DNA of 64,000 nucleotides from CAVTWH01 sp963738365. GTDB lineage: Bacteria > Actinomycetota > Actinomycetes > Mycobacteriales > Micromonosporaceae. Shown here piece by piece: positions 1 to 8,781 of this stretch. Numbering within the stretch: the first letter of the stretch is position 1; the number at the start of each line of letters is the position of its first letter. A program made the position numbers and the translations under genes. Location of the stretch: assembly GCA_963738365.1 (NCBI GenBank), contig CAVTWH010000010.1, positions 372,001 to 436,000 on the forward strand, written 5' to 3'. The notes below the pieces were generated by a model that did no database searches, was not told the origin of the DNA, and was given only the letters and a program-made list of their open reading frames with translations.

Positions 1-1377
1 CGTGACGACCAGGCACACGGCGTACATCGCGACGAACCAGGAGAACGCGGTGGTGATGCCGCCGGTCGCCTTGATGGAGTTGCCGATCGCCTTGGGCAGG
101 ATGAACCCGCCGATGGCGCCGCAGGCGCCGGCCATGCCCAGCGTCGCGCTGCCTTCCCGGCGGGCGCGCAGCAGGATCGACTCCCGCTCGGCGGGCGCCG
201 CGTCGATCGCCGCCTCGGCCTGCCGGCGGTAGATCGCCGGGATCATCCGGTACGCCGACCCGTTGCCCGTGCCGGAGAGGGTGAACAGCACCAGCATCGC
301 GGCGATGAACCCGCCCAAACTGCGCGCGTCGGCCTCGTGGATGGCGGCCAGCGAGACCAGCCCCATGCAGAGGAAGACGGCGGCGGTCAGCCGGGCACCG
401 CCGACCTTATCGGCCAGGGCTCCGCCGAGCGGGCGGGCCAGCGAGCCGACCAGCGGGCCGAGGAAGGCCACCGGGAGCAGCAGGCCGGTACCGAGGAAGT
501 GGAACTTCTGCGCCACCGGGAACTCGAAGGCCATCACCGCGGGGAAGGCCGCGGCCAGCCCGAGGAAGGAGCCGAAGGTGCCGATGTAGAGGAAGGACAT
601 CACCCAGGCGTGCGGGCGCCGCAGCACGGCGGCCTGTTCGCGCACCGTCTGCTTGCCGACCCGGAGGTTGTCCATGAACAGGTACGCGCAGGTGGCGGAG
701 ATCAGCACCAGCGGGAACCAGACGGCGGCGGCGACGAACATGCCGAAGTGGAAGAAGATCAGCATGGGTACCACGAACTGCATGCTGGACAGCCCGATGT
801 TGCCGCCGGCCGCGTTGACGCCGAGCGCCGCGCCCTTGACCCGCTCGGGGAAGAAGTACGAAATGTTGGCCATCGAGGAGGCGAAGTTGCCGCCGCCGAC
901 GCCGGCGGTGGCCGCGGCGATGAGGAAGAACCAGTAGGGCGTGCCGGGGTGGGTGACGCACCAGGTGGCCAGGGTGATCGGGATGAGCAGCAGCAGCGAG
1001 CTGATGGTGGTCCAGGTGCGTCCGCCGAACCGGGCGACCGCCACCGTGTAGGGCACCCGCATCAGGGCGCCGATCAGGTTCGGCAGCGCCACCAGCCAGA
1101 AGATGTGGTCGGCGTTGGCCTGCACCTTGGGGTTGAGGAACGGGAAGTCGTTCGGGTGGGTACCGGCCACCACCACCAGCACGCTCCAGATCACCCAGAC
1201 CGAGAAGGCCAGGTGCTCGGAGAAGATGGAGAAGATCAGGTTCCGTCGGGCGATCCGCTTTCCGGTCGCGGCCCAGAAGACGGCGTCCTCGGGGTCCCAG
1301 TGCTCAATCCAACCGGCGCGTACGCCGGTGAGCCCGCTGCGCGGCGGTGCGGGCGGCGCGGTCAACGTTGCACTCAT
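1..1377 (-). CDS. narK: NarK-type nitrate/nitrite MFS transporter (3' end outside window)
   Basis: Moves nitrate or nitrite across the cytoplasmic membrane. The frame opens at an ATG at 1377 and runs off the window edge after 459 codons without a stop, so only the extreme C-terminus is missing. The N-terminus has the motif WIEHWDPEDAVFW followed by ATGKRIARRN, typical of actinobacterial NarK proteins, then a run of hydrophobic segments beginning at LIFSIFSEHLAFSVWVIW. It lies 102 bp downstream of the rhomboid gene on the same strand. Direction of transport and preference for nitrate over nitrite cannot be read from the sequence. The family is clear. Confidence 0.9.
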   Translation of the reverse strand, partial: MSATLTAPPAPPRSGLTGVRAGWIEHWDPEDAVFWAATGKRIARRNLIFSIFSEHLAFSVWVIWSVLVVVAGTHPNDFPFLNPKVQANADHIFWLVALPNLIGALMRVPYTVAVARFGGRTWTTISSLLLLIPITLATWCVTHPGTPYWFFLIAAATAGVGGGNFASSMANISYFFPERVKGAALGVNAAGGNIGLSSMQFVVPMLIFFHFGMFVAAAVWFPLVLISATCAYLFMDNLRVGKQTVREQAAVLRRPHAWVMSFLYIGTFGSFLGLAAAFPAVMAFEFPVAQKFHFLGTGLLLPVAFLGPLVGSLARPLGGALADKVGGARLTAAVFLCMGLVSLAAIHEADARSLGGFIAAMLVLFTLSGTGNGSAYRMIPAIYRRQAEAAIDAAPAERESILLRARREGSATLGMAGACGAIGGFILPKAIGNSIKATGGITTAFSWFVAMYAVCLVVT

Positions 1378-1479
1378 GTCCGGATACGCTCCGGTCGGCG
1401 CGTTGCCCGTCGATGTCGTACCTGTCACTACGCGGGTAAATATGAGCGCACCGCGCGCGCGGCGGGGTCGTGAGATGTT

Positions 1480-2127
1480 TCAGTCGGGGTCGATTCCGAC
1501 CGCCGCGGCGGCGGTGGTCGCGCCGCTGCGGCGGCGCCGGAAGACGATCGCGGCCAGCATCCCGCCGATGAACCCGAACAGGTGCGCCTGCCAGGAGATG
1601 TGCGGGTCGGTAGGGAGCAGCAGCACGACCTGCGCGCCGTAGAGCAGGCCGACCAGCAGCCCGACGGCGATGCCCCAGAGGCTGCGCTCGACGATCCCCC
1701 GCATCAGCAGGTACCCCAGGTAGCCGAAGATGACGCCGCTGGCGCCGACCACCACCGTGCCGGCGTTGCCGGTGAACCATACGCCCAGGCCGCTGGCCAG
1801 CGCGATGAGCGCGGTGATGCCGAGGAACCGGCGCAGCCCGGTGGCCAGTACGAAGGTTCCGGTGATGACGAGCGGGACGGCGTTGCCGTACAGGTGGTCG
1901 AAGTTGGCGTGCAGGAACGGCGCGAAGAGGATGCCGTCCAGCCCGTCGAGGTGGTGCGGGCGGATGCCGCCCTGCGCCGACAGCCGGTGGTGGGTCCGGT
2001 CGTCGAGCAGTTCGACGGCGAACAGCAGCGGGATGATGAAGAAGCACATCCCGACGAACGCCCGGCCGAGCGCGGCGTAGAACGGAACGGTGCCGAACCG
2101 GTCGGCGTCCGGGGCGTCAGCGGTCAC
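1480..2127 (-). CDS. Rhomboid-family intramembrane serine protease
   Basis: Membrane protease that cleaves transmembrane substrates inside the bilayer; substrate unknown. The 215-residue protein has several hydrophobic segments, the catalytic GASG motif with Ser130, the partner His182 in QAHLFGFIGG, and the HxxxN element H78-N82 of the first conserved loop. These are the family's dyad and oxyanion residues, so it should be active. The start is GTG at 2127. The C-terminal tail is short and Arg/Ala rich. It may be co-transcribed with narK, but a 102 bp gap leaves room for a separate promoter. Confidence 0.9.
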   Translation of the reverse strand: MTADAPDADRFGTVPFYAALGRAFVGMCFFIIPLLFAVELLDDRTHHRLSAQGGIRPHHLDGLDGILFAPFLHANFDHLYGNAVPLVITGTFVLATGLRRFLGITALIALASGLGVWFTGNAGTVVVGASGVIFGYLGYLLMRGIVERSLWGIAVGLLVGLLYGAQVVLLLPTDPHISWQAHLFGFIGGMLAAIVFRRRRSGATTAAAAVGIDPD

Positions 2128-2176
2128 AGCTCGGATAGGTACCAGTTATCCCGACGCCGCGCCAGTGGCGGTGCTT

Positions 2177-2857
2177 TCAGTACCAGTGCGGGGAGCGCGA
2201 GTTCCACAGGCTCCAGGCGTTGCAGGGAGTGGTGTACCGGCCCTTGATGTAGTCCAGGCCCCACTTGATCTGGGTGGCCGGATTGACCAGATAGTCGGAG
2301 CCGTAGGCGGCCATCTTACTGGCCGGCAGCGCCTGCGGGATGCCGTACGACCCGGAGGACCTGTTCTTCGCCTTCTCGTTCCAGCCGCTCTCGTGTGCCC
2401 AGAGCGGGTCCAGGCAGGCCATCTGCTTGAGATCCCAGCCCCACTGCAGGACCAGCGTGCAGCCGATCGCTTTGTTGCCGGTGTAGTCCGTGCAGGAGTC
2501 GGCGATCGGGCCGAACGGCACCGGCCGGGGGGTGCTGCGGCTGGCGGCCGCCGCGCTGGCGCGGGCCGCCGCGTCGGCCGCCTGGGCGGAGGCCGCCGCC
2601 GTCTGGGCCGCCGCGTTCGCCTTCGCCTGGGCGTCCGCCTGCGCGTCGCGCTGCCCGGCGGTCACCCGGTTGAAGTCGGTCAGCCGGGCCTTCAGCTCGC
2701 GCAGCTCGTCCTGCTCCCGGACCGATCCCTGGTACGCCAGGTCGTTGGCCCGCTGGGTCTGCCGGTCCACACCGAGCGCGACGCCACCGGGAACTGCCAG
2801 CAGCAGTATGCCTACGCCGAGGCAGCGGACACCGAGCCGGGTCCAGAGCCGTGCCAC
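2177..2857 (-). CDS. Secreted lytic-transglycosylase-like protein with N-terminal coiled coil
   Basis: Probably cuts or binds peptidoglycan outside the membrane. The 226-residue protein has an N-terminal hydrophobic anchor (about residues 11-30), an Ala/Gln/Lys-rich coiled-coil stretch (about 45-108), then a C-terminal SLT-like domain with the putative catalytic Glu156 in HESGWNEKAKN followed by SSGSYGIPQ. Two cysteine pairs (122/133 and 148/212) could form disulfides. Start GTG at 2857, with AGGGAAT upstream as a weak ribosome site. The 223 bp to phoH contain an AT-rich island at 3061-3080, a likely place for its promoter. Confidence 0.8.
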   Translation of the reverse strand: MARLWTRLGVRCLGVGILLLAVPGGVALGVDRQTQRANDLAYQGSVREQDELRELKARLTDFNRVTAGQRDAQADAQAKANAAAQTAAASAQAADAAARASAAAASRSTPRPVPFGPIADSCTDYTGNKAIGCTLVLQWGWDLKQMACLDPLWAHESGWNEKAKNRSSGSYGIPQALPASKMAAYGSDYLVNPATQIKWGLDYIKGRYTTPCNAWSLWNSRSPHWY

Positions 2858-3060
2858 GAAGGATTCCCTCCGTCGGGGACAGGGACCGGCGGCGGGCGGC
2901 TACAGCCCGGGCGCCGGCAGCGCCCCGCACCGGTGGTACCGGCGGGTCGACTGCGACCGTCGAGACGGTGGCCGACCGATGGGGCGCCCGTCGAACACCC
3001 TGACCGATGAGACGGCCGGGCGCCAGTCGGACGCCCCAGCGGGACGAATATCGGCACGCC

Positions 3061-3080
3061 GTTTTTACGGACAAAACATA
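3061..3080. other. AT-rich short inverted repeat after phoH
   Basis: GTTTT and AAAAC arms flank a 7-base centre at 3061-3077, right after the phoH stop. In such a GC-rich genome this island stands out. It could be part of the promoter of the transglycosylase gene, an operator, or a weak phoH terminator; the sequence alone does not decide. Confidence 0.3.
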
Positions 3081-4403
3081 CTAATGCGGGAGATCTTCCA
3101 AAAGATCTGTGACCATCTCGGCGATCGGCGAGCGCTCCGAACGGGTGAGCGTCACGTGCGCGAACAGGTGGTGCCCCTTGAGCGCCTCGATCACCGACAC
3201 CACGCCGTCGTGCCGGCCGACCCGCAGGTTGTCCCGCTGCGCCACGTCGTGGGTGAGCACCACCCGGGAGTTGGAGCCGATCCGGGACAGCACGGTGAGC
3301 AGTACCCCGCGCTCCAGCGACTGCGCCTCGTCCACGATCACGTAAGCGTCGTGCAGGCTGCGCCCCCGGATGTGGGTGAGCGGCAGCACCTCCAGCATGC
3401 CCCGGGCGGCGATCTCCTCGCGGACGTTGTCGTGCACCAGCGCGCCGAGGGTGTCGAAGACCGCCTGCGCCCACGGCGACATCTTCTCCGCCTCGCTACC
3501 GGGCAGGTACCCCAGCTCCTGGCCGCCAACGGCGTAGAGCGGCCGGAAGACGATCACCTTGCGGTGCTTGCGCCGCTCCATCACCGCCTCCAGGCCGGCG
3601 CAGAGCGCCAGCGCCGACTTGCCGGTACCCGCCCGGCCACCCATCGAGACGATCCCGATGCTGTCGTCGAGCAGCAGGTCCAGCGCGACGCGCTGCTCCG
3701 CCGAGCGCCCGTGCAGCCCGAACGCCTCCCGGTCGCCGCGCACCAGCCGGACGGTCTTGTCCGGCAGCACCCGACCCAGCGCCGAGCCGCGCGGCGAGTG
3801 CAGCACCAGCCCGGTGTGGCAGGGCAGCCCGGCGGCGTCGTCGAGGTCGACCGTGGCGTTGTCGTAGAGCTCCTGGATCTGCGCCTCGGAGACCTCCACC
3901 TCGGCCATCCCGGTCCAGGTCGGGTCGGTGGCCTGGCCGTGCCGGTACTCATCCGAGCGCAGCCCCACCGCGCCGGCCTTGACCCGCAGCGGCATGTCCT
4001 TGGTGACCAGCGTGACCTCGCGACCCTCGGCGGCCAGGCCCAGGGCCACCGAGAGGATCCGGGCGTCGTTGCTGTCGTTGCGGAAGCCGGCCGGCAACAG
4101 GCCCGGGTCGGTGTGGTTGAGCTCGACGCGCAGCGTGCCGCCCGCTTCGTTCACCGGGATGGGCTGGTCCAGCCGCCGGTGGGTGACCCGCAGGTCGTCC
4201 AGCATGCGCAGCGACTGCCGGGCGAAATAGCCCAGCTCGGGGTGGTTGCGCTTGCCCTCCAGCTCGGAGATGACCACGAGCGGGAGCACCACGTCGTGCT
4301 CGGCGAAGCGGAGGAAGGCTGCGGGATCGGCGATGAGGACCGAGGTGTCCAGGACGAAGGTGTGGGTTCGCTGGTCGCTGGTCGGTGTGACGCGATTGGA
4401 CAC
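3081..4403 (-). CDS. PhoH-family protein: PIN RNase domain plus PhoH ATPase
   Basis: A PIN-PhoH protein, a family linked to RNA unwinding and cleavage. The N-terminal PIN domain carries acidic residues D19 (FVLDTSV), E47 (ISELEGK) and D113 (NDARIL). The PhoH ATPase half has Walker A GRAGTGKS at 256-263 and Walker B IVDEAQ. Length, 440 residues, fits the full two-domain form. The likely start is GTG at 4403 (protein begins MSNRVTPTSD), with GGAG upstream. Monocistronic, with a 213 bp leader region. The domain order is that of actinobacterial PhoH2 rather than the single-domain enterobacterial PhoH. Confidence 0.93.
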   Translation of the reverse strand: MSNRVTPTSDQRTHTFVLDTSVLIADPAAFLRFAEHDVVLPLVVISELEGKRNHPELGYFARQSLRMLDDLRVTHRRLDQPIPVNEAGGTLRVELNHTDPGLLPAGFRNDSNDARILSVALGLAAEGREVTLVTKDMPLRVKAGAVGLRSDEYRHGQATDPTWTGMAEVEVSEAQIQELYDNATVDLDDAAGLPCHTGLVLHSPRGSALGRVLPDKTVRLVRGDREAFGLHGRSAEQRVALDLLLDDSIGIVSMGGRAGTGKSALALCAGLEAVMERRKHRKVIVFRPLYAVGGQELGYLPGSEAEKMSPWAQAVFDTLGALVHDNVREEIAARGMLEVLPLTHIRGRSLHDAYVIVDEAQSLERGVLLTVLSRIGSNSRVVLTHDVAQRDNLRVGRHDGVVSVIEALKGHHLFAHVTLTRSERSPIAEMVTDLLEDLPH

Positions 4404-4616
4404 AGGCTGGCTCCGTTGGGGGACGGCACCCGCGCGCCCCGCGCTCCGCCACCACCGTCGCCCGGGGGCGGGGGGTCGGGTGCGGGCCCCCTGCCAGAAG
4501 GGATCCGGGCCTGCCGGTTGGTCCGGGAAGCCCCCGGGCCATGCCTAGACGCTAGCCGGACAACGCCACAGCGGGAAGCATCCCCGGGGTAACAACATCA
4601 CCGCGCGCCCCGGCGG

Positions 4617-4940
4617 TCAGCCGGCCGGGTGGTCGTATCCGCGCCGGTTGCCGGGCACGGCGCTGCCCGCGTACATGGTCCCGGCGCCCGGGACGAAGTC
4701 CTGATCGGCGTCGCCGGGGGCGGCGGCGCGGGGCGCCGGTACGGTCACCGTCTCCACCATCTCACCGGTGTGTACACCGCGCCGGACGCGGTTCCAGCAG
4801 GCCCGGTCACCGTCGTAGTAGCCCTGCCGGTAGCCGTACCGGTAGCCGAAGCGGTAGCCGACCCGGGCGTGCAGCCGGCCGGCGAGATACATCGAGGAGC
4901 CGAGCAGGACAGTCAGGAAGACCGCGAACACGGGATTCAC
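4617..4940 (-). CDS. Small single-pass membrane protein, function unknown
   Basis: 107 residues. One N-terminal hydrophobic segment (about residues 3-20, VFAVFLTVLLGSSMYLAG) is followed by a Tyr/Arg/Gly-rich stretch (GYRFGYRYGYRQGYYDGD) and a Pro/Ala/Gly-rich tail. The topology suggests a membrane-anchored tail, orientation unknown. Codon use is typical of the genome, which supports a real gene. It lies between phoH and the Z-isoprenyl synthase, but more than 200 bp from each, so it is probably transcribed alone. I do not recognise a characterised family. Confidence 0.6.
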   Translation of the reverse strand: MNPVFAVFLTVLLGSSMYLAGRLHARVGYRFGYRYGYRQGYYDGDRACWNRVRRGVHTGEMVETVTVPAPRAAAPGDADQDFVPGAGTMYAGSAVPGNRRGYDHPAG

Positions 4941-5155
4941 GTGACCACCTCCGGGGTGTCAGTTTGTGCCCGGCCGGAAGCCGGCGAACGGCCAGCTGCG
5001 AGGACCACTCATGGTTGCCGAGACGTGACACACGGTATGGCTTCGTAGAGTGCGTCCAGCATCATCCGTTCACCCGATGCGTCAGCTCCAAACGAATGAT
5101 ACGTGCCAATGTGACGGCACGAAACCGCACCGTTACGCCAAGCTCCGAAGATTCG

Positions 5156-5926
5156 TCAGCTTCCGAACCGGCGCTGCCGCATCGCGTACGAGCGCAGCGC
5201 CCGCAGGAAGTCCACATGCCGGAAGTCCGGCCAGTTCGCATCGCAGAAGTAGAACTCCGAGTGCGCCGACTGCCACAGCAGGAAGCCGGACATCCGCTGC
5301 TCGCCGCTGGTCCGGATGATCAGGTCGGGATCGGGCAGGCCACGGGTGTAGAGGTGCTCGGCGATGTGGTCCACGTCCAGCACGCCGGCCAGCTCCTCGA
5401 TGGTCGTCCCGGCCCGGGCGTGCTCCTGCAGCAGCGAACGCACCGCGTCGGCGATCTCCCGCCGGCCGCCGTACCCGACCGCGATGTTCACCTGCGCCCC
5501 ACCGGTACGCCCGATGGTGCGCTCCTCCGCCGCCTTCAGCGCCTGCGCGTGGTGCGCCGGCAGCACGTCCAGCGCACCGACCATGCGCAGCCGCCAGGGC
5601 TGCCCGTCGGCGGCCAGCTCGTTGGTGAGGTCCTCGATGATCTGCAGCAGCGGGTCCAGCTCGGCCGCCGGCCGGGACAGGTTGTCGGTGGACAGCAGCC
5701 ACAGCGTGACGTGCTTGACGCCGGCCTGGTCGCACCAGCGGAGCAGCTCCTTGATCCGCTCCGCCCCGACCCGGTGGCCGTCGTTGGGATCGACATACCC
5801 CATCTCCCGGGCCCAGCGTCGGTTGCCGTCGCACATCACGCCGACGTGCCGGGGCCCGGTCTTACCGACGAGCGAAGCGGTCAGTCGCTTCTCGTAGAGC
5901 GAATAGACCAGATGACGCACCTTCAC
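5156..5926 (-). CDS. Short-chain Z-isoprenyl diphosphate synthase ((2Z,6E)-farnesyl-PP synthase type)
   Basis: Condenses isopentenyl diphosphate with an allylic diphosphate, feeding polyprenyl phosphate synthesis. Signatures: CDGNRRWAREMGY, LLSTDNLSRP, NIAVGYGGRREI, and DLIIRTSGEQRMSGFLLWQ. The RTSGEQR-SGFLLWQSA block closely resembles the M. tuberculosis Z-FPP synthase type rather than the longer-chain UppS. The frame is open back to an ATG at 5992, but those first 22 codons look non-coding and resemble a promoter (TTGAGT and TAGATG). I prefer the GTG at 5926, giving 256 residues, near the family length. The 5' end is uncertain by about 22 codons. Confidence 0.88.
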   Translation of the reverse strand: MKVRHLVYSLYEKRLTASLVGKTGPRHVGVMCDGNRRWAREMGYVDPNDGHRVGAERIKELLRWCDQAGVKHVTLWLLSTDNLSRPAAELDPLLQIIEDLTNELAADGQPWRLRMVGALDVLPAHHAQALKAAEERTIGRTGGAQVNIAVGYGGRREIADAVRSLLQEHARAGTTIEELAGVLDVDHIAEHLYTRGLPDPDLIIRTSGEQRMSGFLLWQSAHSEFYFCDANWPDFRHVDFLRALRSYAMRQRRFGS

Positions 5927-6050
5927 CCCAGGCAGCCTAGCCACCAACGCCGCGACCGTAACGCGGACGTCGCAACATCTACTCAACCGCAACCTGCCGG
6001 CAACCCGCCCCGGGGCCGCCTGAGGTGACAGAGCGTCGATAGGTGCCGGT

Positions 6051-6122
6051 CAGCCCGGGCGGGCGGCCCGGGTCAAGCCGATCAGCCCGGGGGCGGGCGG
6101 CCCGGGTCAAGCCGATCAGCCG
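6051..6122. repeat. Imperfect ~34 bp tandem duplication with hairpins at the 3' end of pckG
   Basis: Two imperfect copies (period 32-34 bp) both contain GTCAAGCCGATCAGCC. The second copy ends at the pckG stop codon (6116-6118), so the gene's last bases have been duplicated downstream. The first copy includes a perfect 7 bp stem, CCCGGGC-GGGCG-GCCCGGG, that could end pckG transcription. There is no T-run. Confidence 0.7.
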
Positions 6123-7936
6123 AGGCGGGCGCGCAGGGCGTCCAGCTCGGCCCAGAGGACGGCGGGCAGCTTGGCGCCGAACTTCTCGAACCACTCCACG
6201 ATCGAGGGCAGCTCGGCGCGCCACTGCGCCGGGTCCACGGCGAGCGCCGCCTCGACGTCGGCGGGCGACACGTCCAGGCCGGTCAGGTCCAGCGCGCCGG
6301 GCGCCGGGAGGTACCCGATCGGGGACTCGACCGCGGCGCCCCGCCCGGCCACCCGCTCGACCACCCACTTGAGCACCCGGCTGTTCTCGCCGAAACCCGG
6401 CCACAGGAAACGGCCGTCGTCGCCGCGCCGGAACCAGTTGACGTAGAAGATCCGGGGCAGGCGGGCCGGGTCGCCGTCGACGCCCTTGCCCATCGCGATC
6501 CAGTGGTTGAGGTAGTCGCCCGCGTGGTACCCGATGAACGGCAGCATGGCCATCGGGTCGCGGCGCACCACGCCCACCTGGCCGACCGCCGCGGCCGTGG
6601 TCTCCGAGGAGAGCGTGGCGCCGAGGAACACCCCGTGGTTCCAGTCCCGGGCCTGGGTGACCAGCGGAACCGTGCTGCGCCGCCGGCCGCCGAAGAGGAT
6701 CGCGTCCAGCGGCACCCCGCGCGGCGAGTGGTACTCGGGGGCGAGGATCGGGCACTGCCCGATGGGCGTGCAGAACCGCGAGTTCGGGTGCGCGGCCGGC
6801 TCCGCGGAGGCCGGTGTCCAGTCGTTGCCGTGCCAGTCGGTCAGGTGCGCGGGCGGCTCGCCCATCCCCTCCCACCAGACGTCACCGTCGTCGGTGAGCG
6901 CCACGTTGGTGAAGATCGAGTTGCCGAGCGCGAGGGTACGCATGGCGTTCGGGTTGGTCGCCCAGTCGGTGCCGGGGGCGACGCCGAACAGGCCGTACTC
7001 CGGGTTCATCGCGTAGAGCCGGCCGTCGGCGCCGAACCGCAGCCAGGCGATGTCGTCCCCGAGGGTCTCCACCCGCCAGCCGGGGACGGTCGGCTCCAGC
7101 ATGGCCAGGTTGGTCTTGCCGCAGGCGCTGGGGAAGGCGGCCGCCAGGTAGCGCACGTCGCCGTCCGGCGCGGTCAGCTTGAGGATCAGCATGTGCTCGG
7201 CGAGCCAGCCCTCGTCGCGGGCGACCACGCTGGCGATGCGCAGCGCGTAGCACTTCTTGCCGAGCAGCGAGTTGCCGCCGTAGCCGGAGCCGTAGGACCA
7301 GATCTCCCGGGTGGCCGGGAAGTGCGAGATGTACTTGGTCCGGCTGCACGGCCAGGCTACGTCCGGCTCGCCCGGCGCCAGCGGCACGCCGACCGAGTGC
7401 AGGCAGGCGACGAAGTCGGCGTCCCGGCCCATCCGGTCCAGCACGGCGCCGCCCATCCGGGCCATGATCCGCATGGAGACCACCACGTATGCCGAGTCGG
7501 TCAGCTCCACCCCGTACATCGGCTGCTCGGCGTCGAGCGGGCCCATGCAGAACGGGACGACGTACATCGTGCGGCCCCGCATGCTGCCGCGGTAGAGGCC
7601 GGTCATGGTGGCCCGCATCTGCTCGGGCGCCATCCAGTTGTTGGTCGGGCCGGCGTCGTCGGGGTCGGCGGAGCAGATGAACGTGCGCTCCTCCACGCGG
7701 GCCACGTCGGCCGGGTCGGTTCGCGCCCAGAACGAGTTGGGCTTGCCGGCCAGCGGTACCAGCGTGCCGGCCCGGACCAGTTCGGCGGTGAGGCGCTGCC
7801 ACTCGGCCGGCGAGCCGTCGCACCAGACCACCCGTTCCGGAGTGGTCAACTCGGCGACCTGGGCCACCCAGGCGAGCACTCGGGGATGAGCGGTCGGGGC
7901 GTTGTCGAGGCCGGGAAGCACAGCCGACGCGGTCAT
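6116..7936 (-). CDS. pckG: Phosphoenolpyruvate carboxykinase (GTP)
   Basis: Converts oxaloacetate and GTP to PEP, GDP and CO2; gluconeogenic or anaplerotic in the cytoplasm. The kinase-1/P-loop motif FPSACGKTN contains the reactive Cys and lies near residues 268-276. Other conserved blocks are GSGYGGNSLLGKKC and a DD metal site in ETLGDDIAWL. The ATG at 7936 is chosen because GAGGAG lies 6 bases upstream; this gives 606 residues, the normal GTP-PEPCK length. An upstream in-frame ATG at 8002 is not preferred. An 18 bp Rex/Crp-like palindrome lies 131 bp upstream. Confidence 0.97.
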   Translation of the reverse strand: MTASAVLPGLDNAPTAHPRVLAWVAQVAELTTPERVVWCDGSPAEWQRLTAELVRAGTLVPLAGKPNSFWARTDPADVARVEERTFICSADPDDAGPTNNWMAPEQMRATMTGLYRGSMRGRTMYVVPFCMGPLDAEQPMYGVELTDSAYVVVSMRIMARMGGAVLDRMGRDADFVACLHSVGVPLAPGEPDVAWPCSRTKYISHFPATREIWSYGSGYGGNSLLGKKCYALRIASVVARDEGWLAEHMLILKLTAPDGDVRYLAAAFPSACGKTNLAMLEPTVPGWRVETLGDDIAWLRFGADGRLYAMNPEYGLFGVAPGTDWATNPNAMRTLALGNSIFTNVALTDDGDVWWEGMGEPPAHLTDWHGNDWTPASAEPAAHPNSRFCTPIGQCPILAPEYHSPRGVPLDAILFGGRRRSTVPLVTQARDWNHGVFLGATLSSETTAAAVGQVGVVRRDPMAMLPFIGYHAGDYLNHWIAMGKGVDGDPARLPRIFYVNWFRRGDDGRFLWPGFGENSRVLKWVVERVAGRGAAVESPIGYLPAPGALDLTGLDVSPADVEAALAVDPAQWRAELPSIVEWFEKFGAKLPAVLWAELDALRARLG

Positions 7937-8066
7937 CGCATCTCCTCGTGGTCGTCGTTGACCATGGGACTGCCGGAGCAGCTGGACCCGGATCGGGCGC
8001 ACGGCACCGGCGGCCGGGGATTTCGCTCAGCGTATGCCTGAACCATGGTTAAGGCAGCGGAGGCAG

Positions 8067-8084
8067 TTGTGAACTACTGCACAA
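8067..8084. promoter_or_regulatory. Candidate Rex or Crp/GlxR operator upstream of pckG
   Basis: TTGTGAACTACTGCACAA reads as the Rex pattern TGTGAAC-N3-TTCACA with one mismatch, and as the Crp/GlxR pattern TGTGA-N6-TCACA with one mismatch. It lies in the 288 bp divergent region between pckG and gtrA. Either redox (NADH) or cAMP control would make sense for PEPCK. The two patterns cannot be separated by eye. Confidence 0.5.
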
Positions 8085-8224
8085 ATAGCGCAGGATTTGC
8101 GGCTACTGCGCGGCTCAGCGCGAAATTCCGCGTTGCCGGGCAGGAACACGCACGCCACGCGGGGTGACCGGACACCCCCTTAAGGCTGACCCGGATCGGG
8201 CGGGCCGACCGGTAGGCTCGGCCC

Positions 8225-8746
8225 GTGGCCAACCTGCCGCCCGTGATCGGGCGTCCGTCGCTCGTCCGCCAGGGCTGGGAGCGCTTCGGCAACCTGGTCC
8301 GCGAGATGGGCAAGTTCGGCGTCGTCGGCGCCGTCTCCTTCGTCGTCGACCTGTTGATCTTCAACCTGCTGCTCGACTCGCTGGGCCACATCTGGGCCAA
8401 GGTGGTCTCCACGGTGGTCGCGGCGACCCTGGCGTTCATCGGCAACCGGTTCTGGACCTGGCGCGGTCGCGGCGGCAAGAAGATGCACCGGGAGTACCTG
8501 CTCTACTTCGTCTTCAACGCCATCGGCCTGGTCATCGCGCTGGGCTGCGCGTGGATCTCGCACGACCTGCTCGGCGCGGTGTGGCCGGAGGTCTTCCAGA
8601 CCCGGCTGGCGGACAACATCTCCACCCAGCTGGTGGGTACCGCCGTCGGCACGGTCTTCCGCTTCTGGTCGTACCGGACGATCGTCTTCACCGGCGGCGG
8701 CCGACCCGACCCGGAAGAGGAGCAGATCGCCGTCGACCCGGTGTGA
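8225..8746 (+). CDS. GtrA-family small membrane protein
   Basis: A 173-residue GtrA-like protein with about four transmembrane segments, the first at FGVVGAVSFVVDLLIFNLLL. GtrA proteins are thought to help move lipid-linked sugars, or otherwise aid cell-surface polysaccharide assembly. Conserved FxxVG, a central FxxNRFWTWRGRG basic patch, and a C-terminal FRFWSYRTIVF block are present. Start GTG at 8225; the -10-like TAGGCT at 8213-8218 ends 6 bases upstream and there is no ribosome site, so the mRNA is probably leaderless. maoC follows after 35 bp with its own -10-like element. Confidence 0.88.
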   Translation: MANLPPVIGRPSLVRQGWERFGNLVREMGKFGVVGAVSFVVDLLIFNLLLDSLGHIWAKVVSTVVAATLAFIGNRFWTWRGRGGKKMHREYLLYFVFNAIGLVIALGCAWISHDLLGAVWPEVFQTRLADNISTQLVGTAVGTVFRFWSYRTIVFTGGGRPDPEEEQIAVDPV

Positions 8747-8781
8747 TCCGACGCCCGGGCACCCCACTACCATCGGCCGGC

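Noticed and set aside
337..1473. Long plus-strand open frame antisense to narK
   Set aside because: Typical GC-rich shadow: His/Gln/Arg-rich translation without family motifs, and the opposite strand clearly encodes NarK.
2858..3080. Possible c-di-AMP (ydaO) riboswitch before the transglycosylase-like gene
   Set aside because: Such riboswitches often precede actinobacterial cell-wall hydrolases, but the conserved core elements are not visible in this leader. A covariance-model search (RF00379) would settle it.
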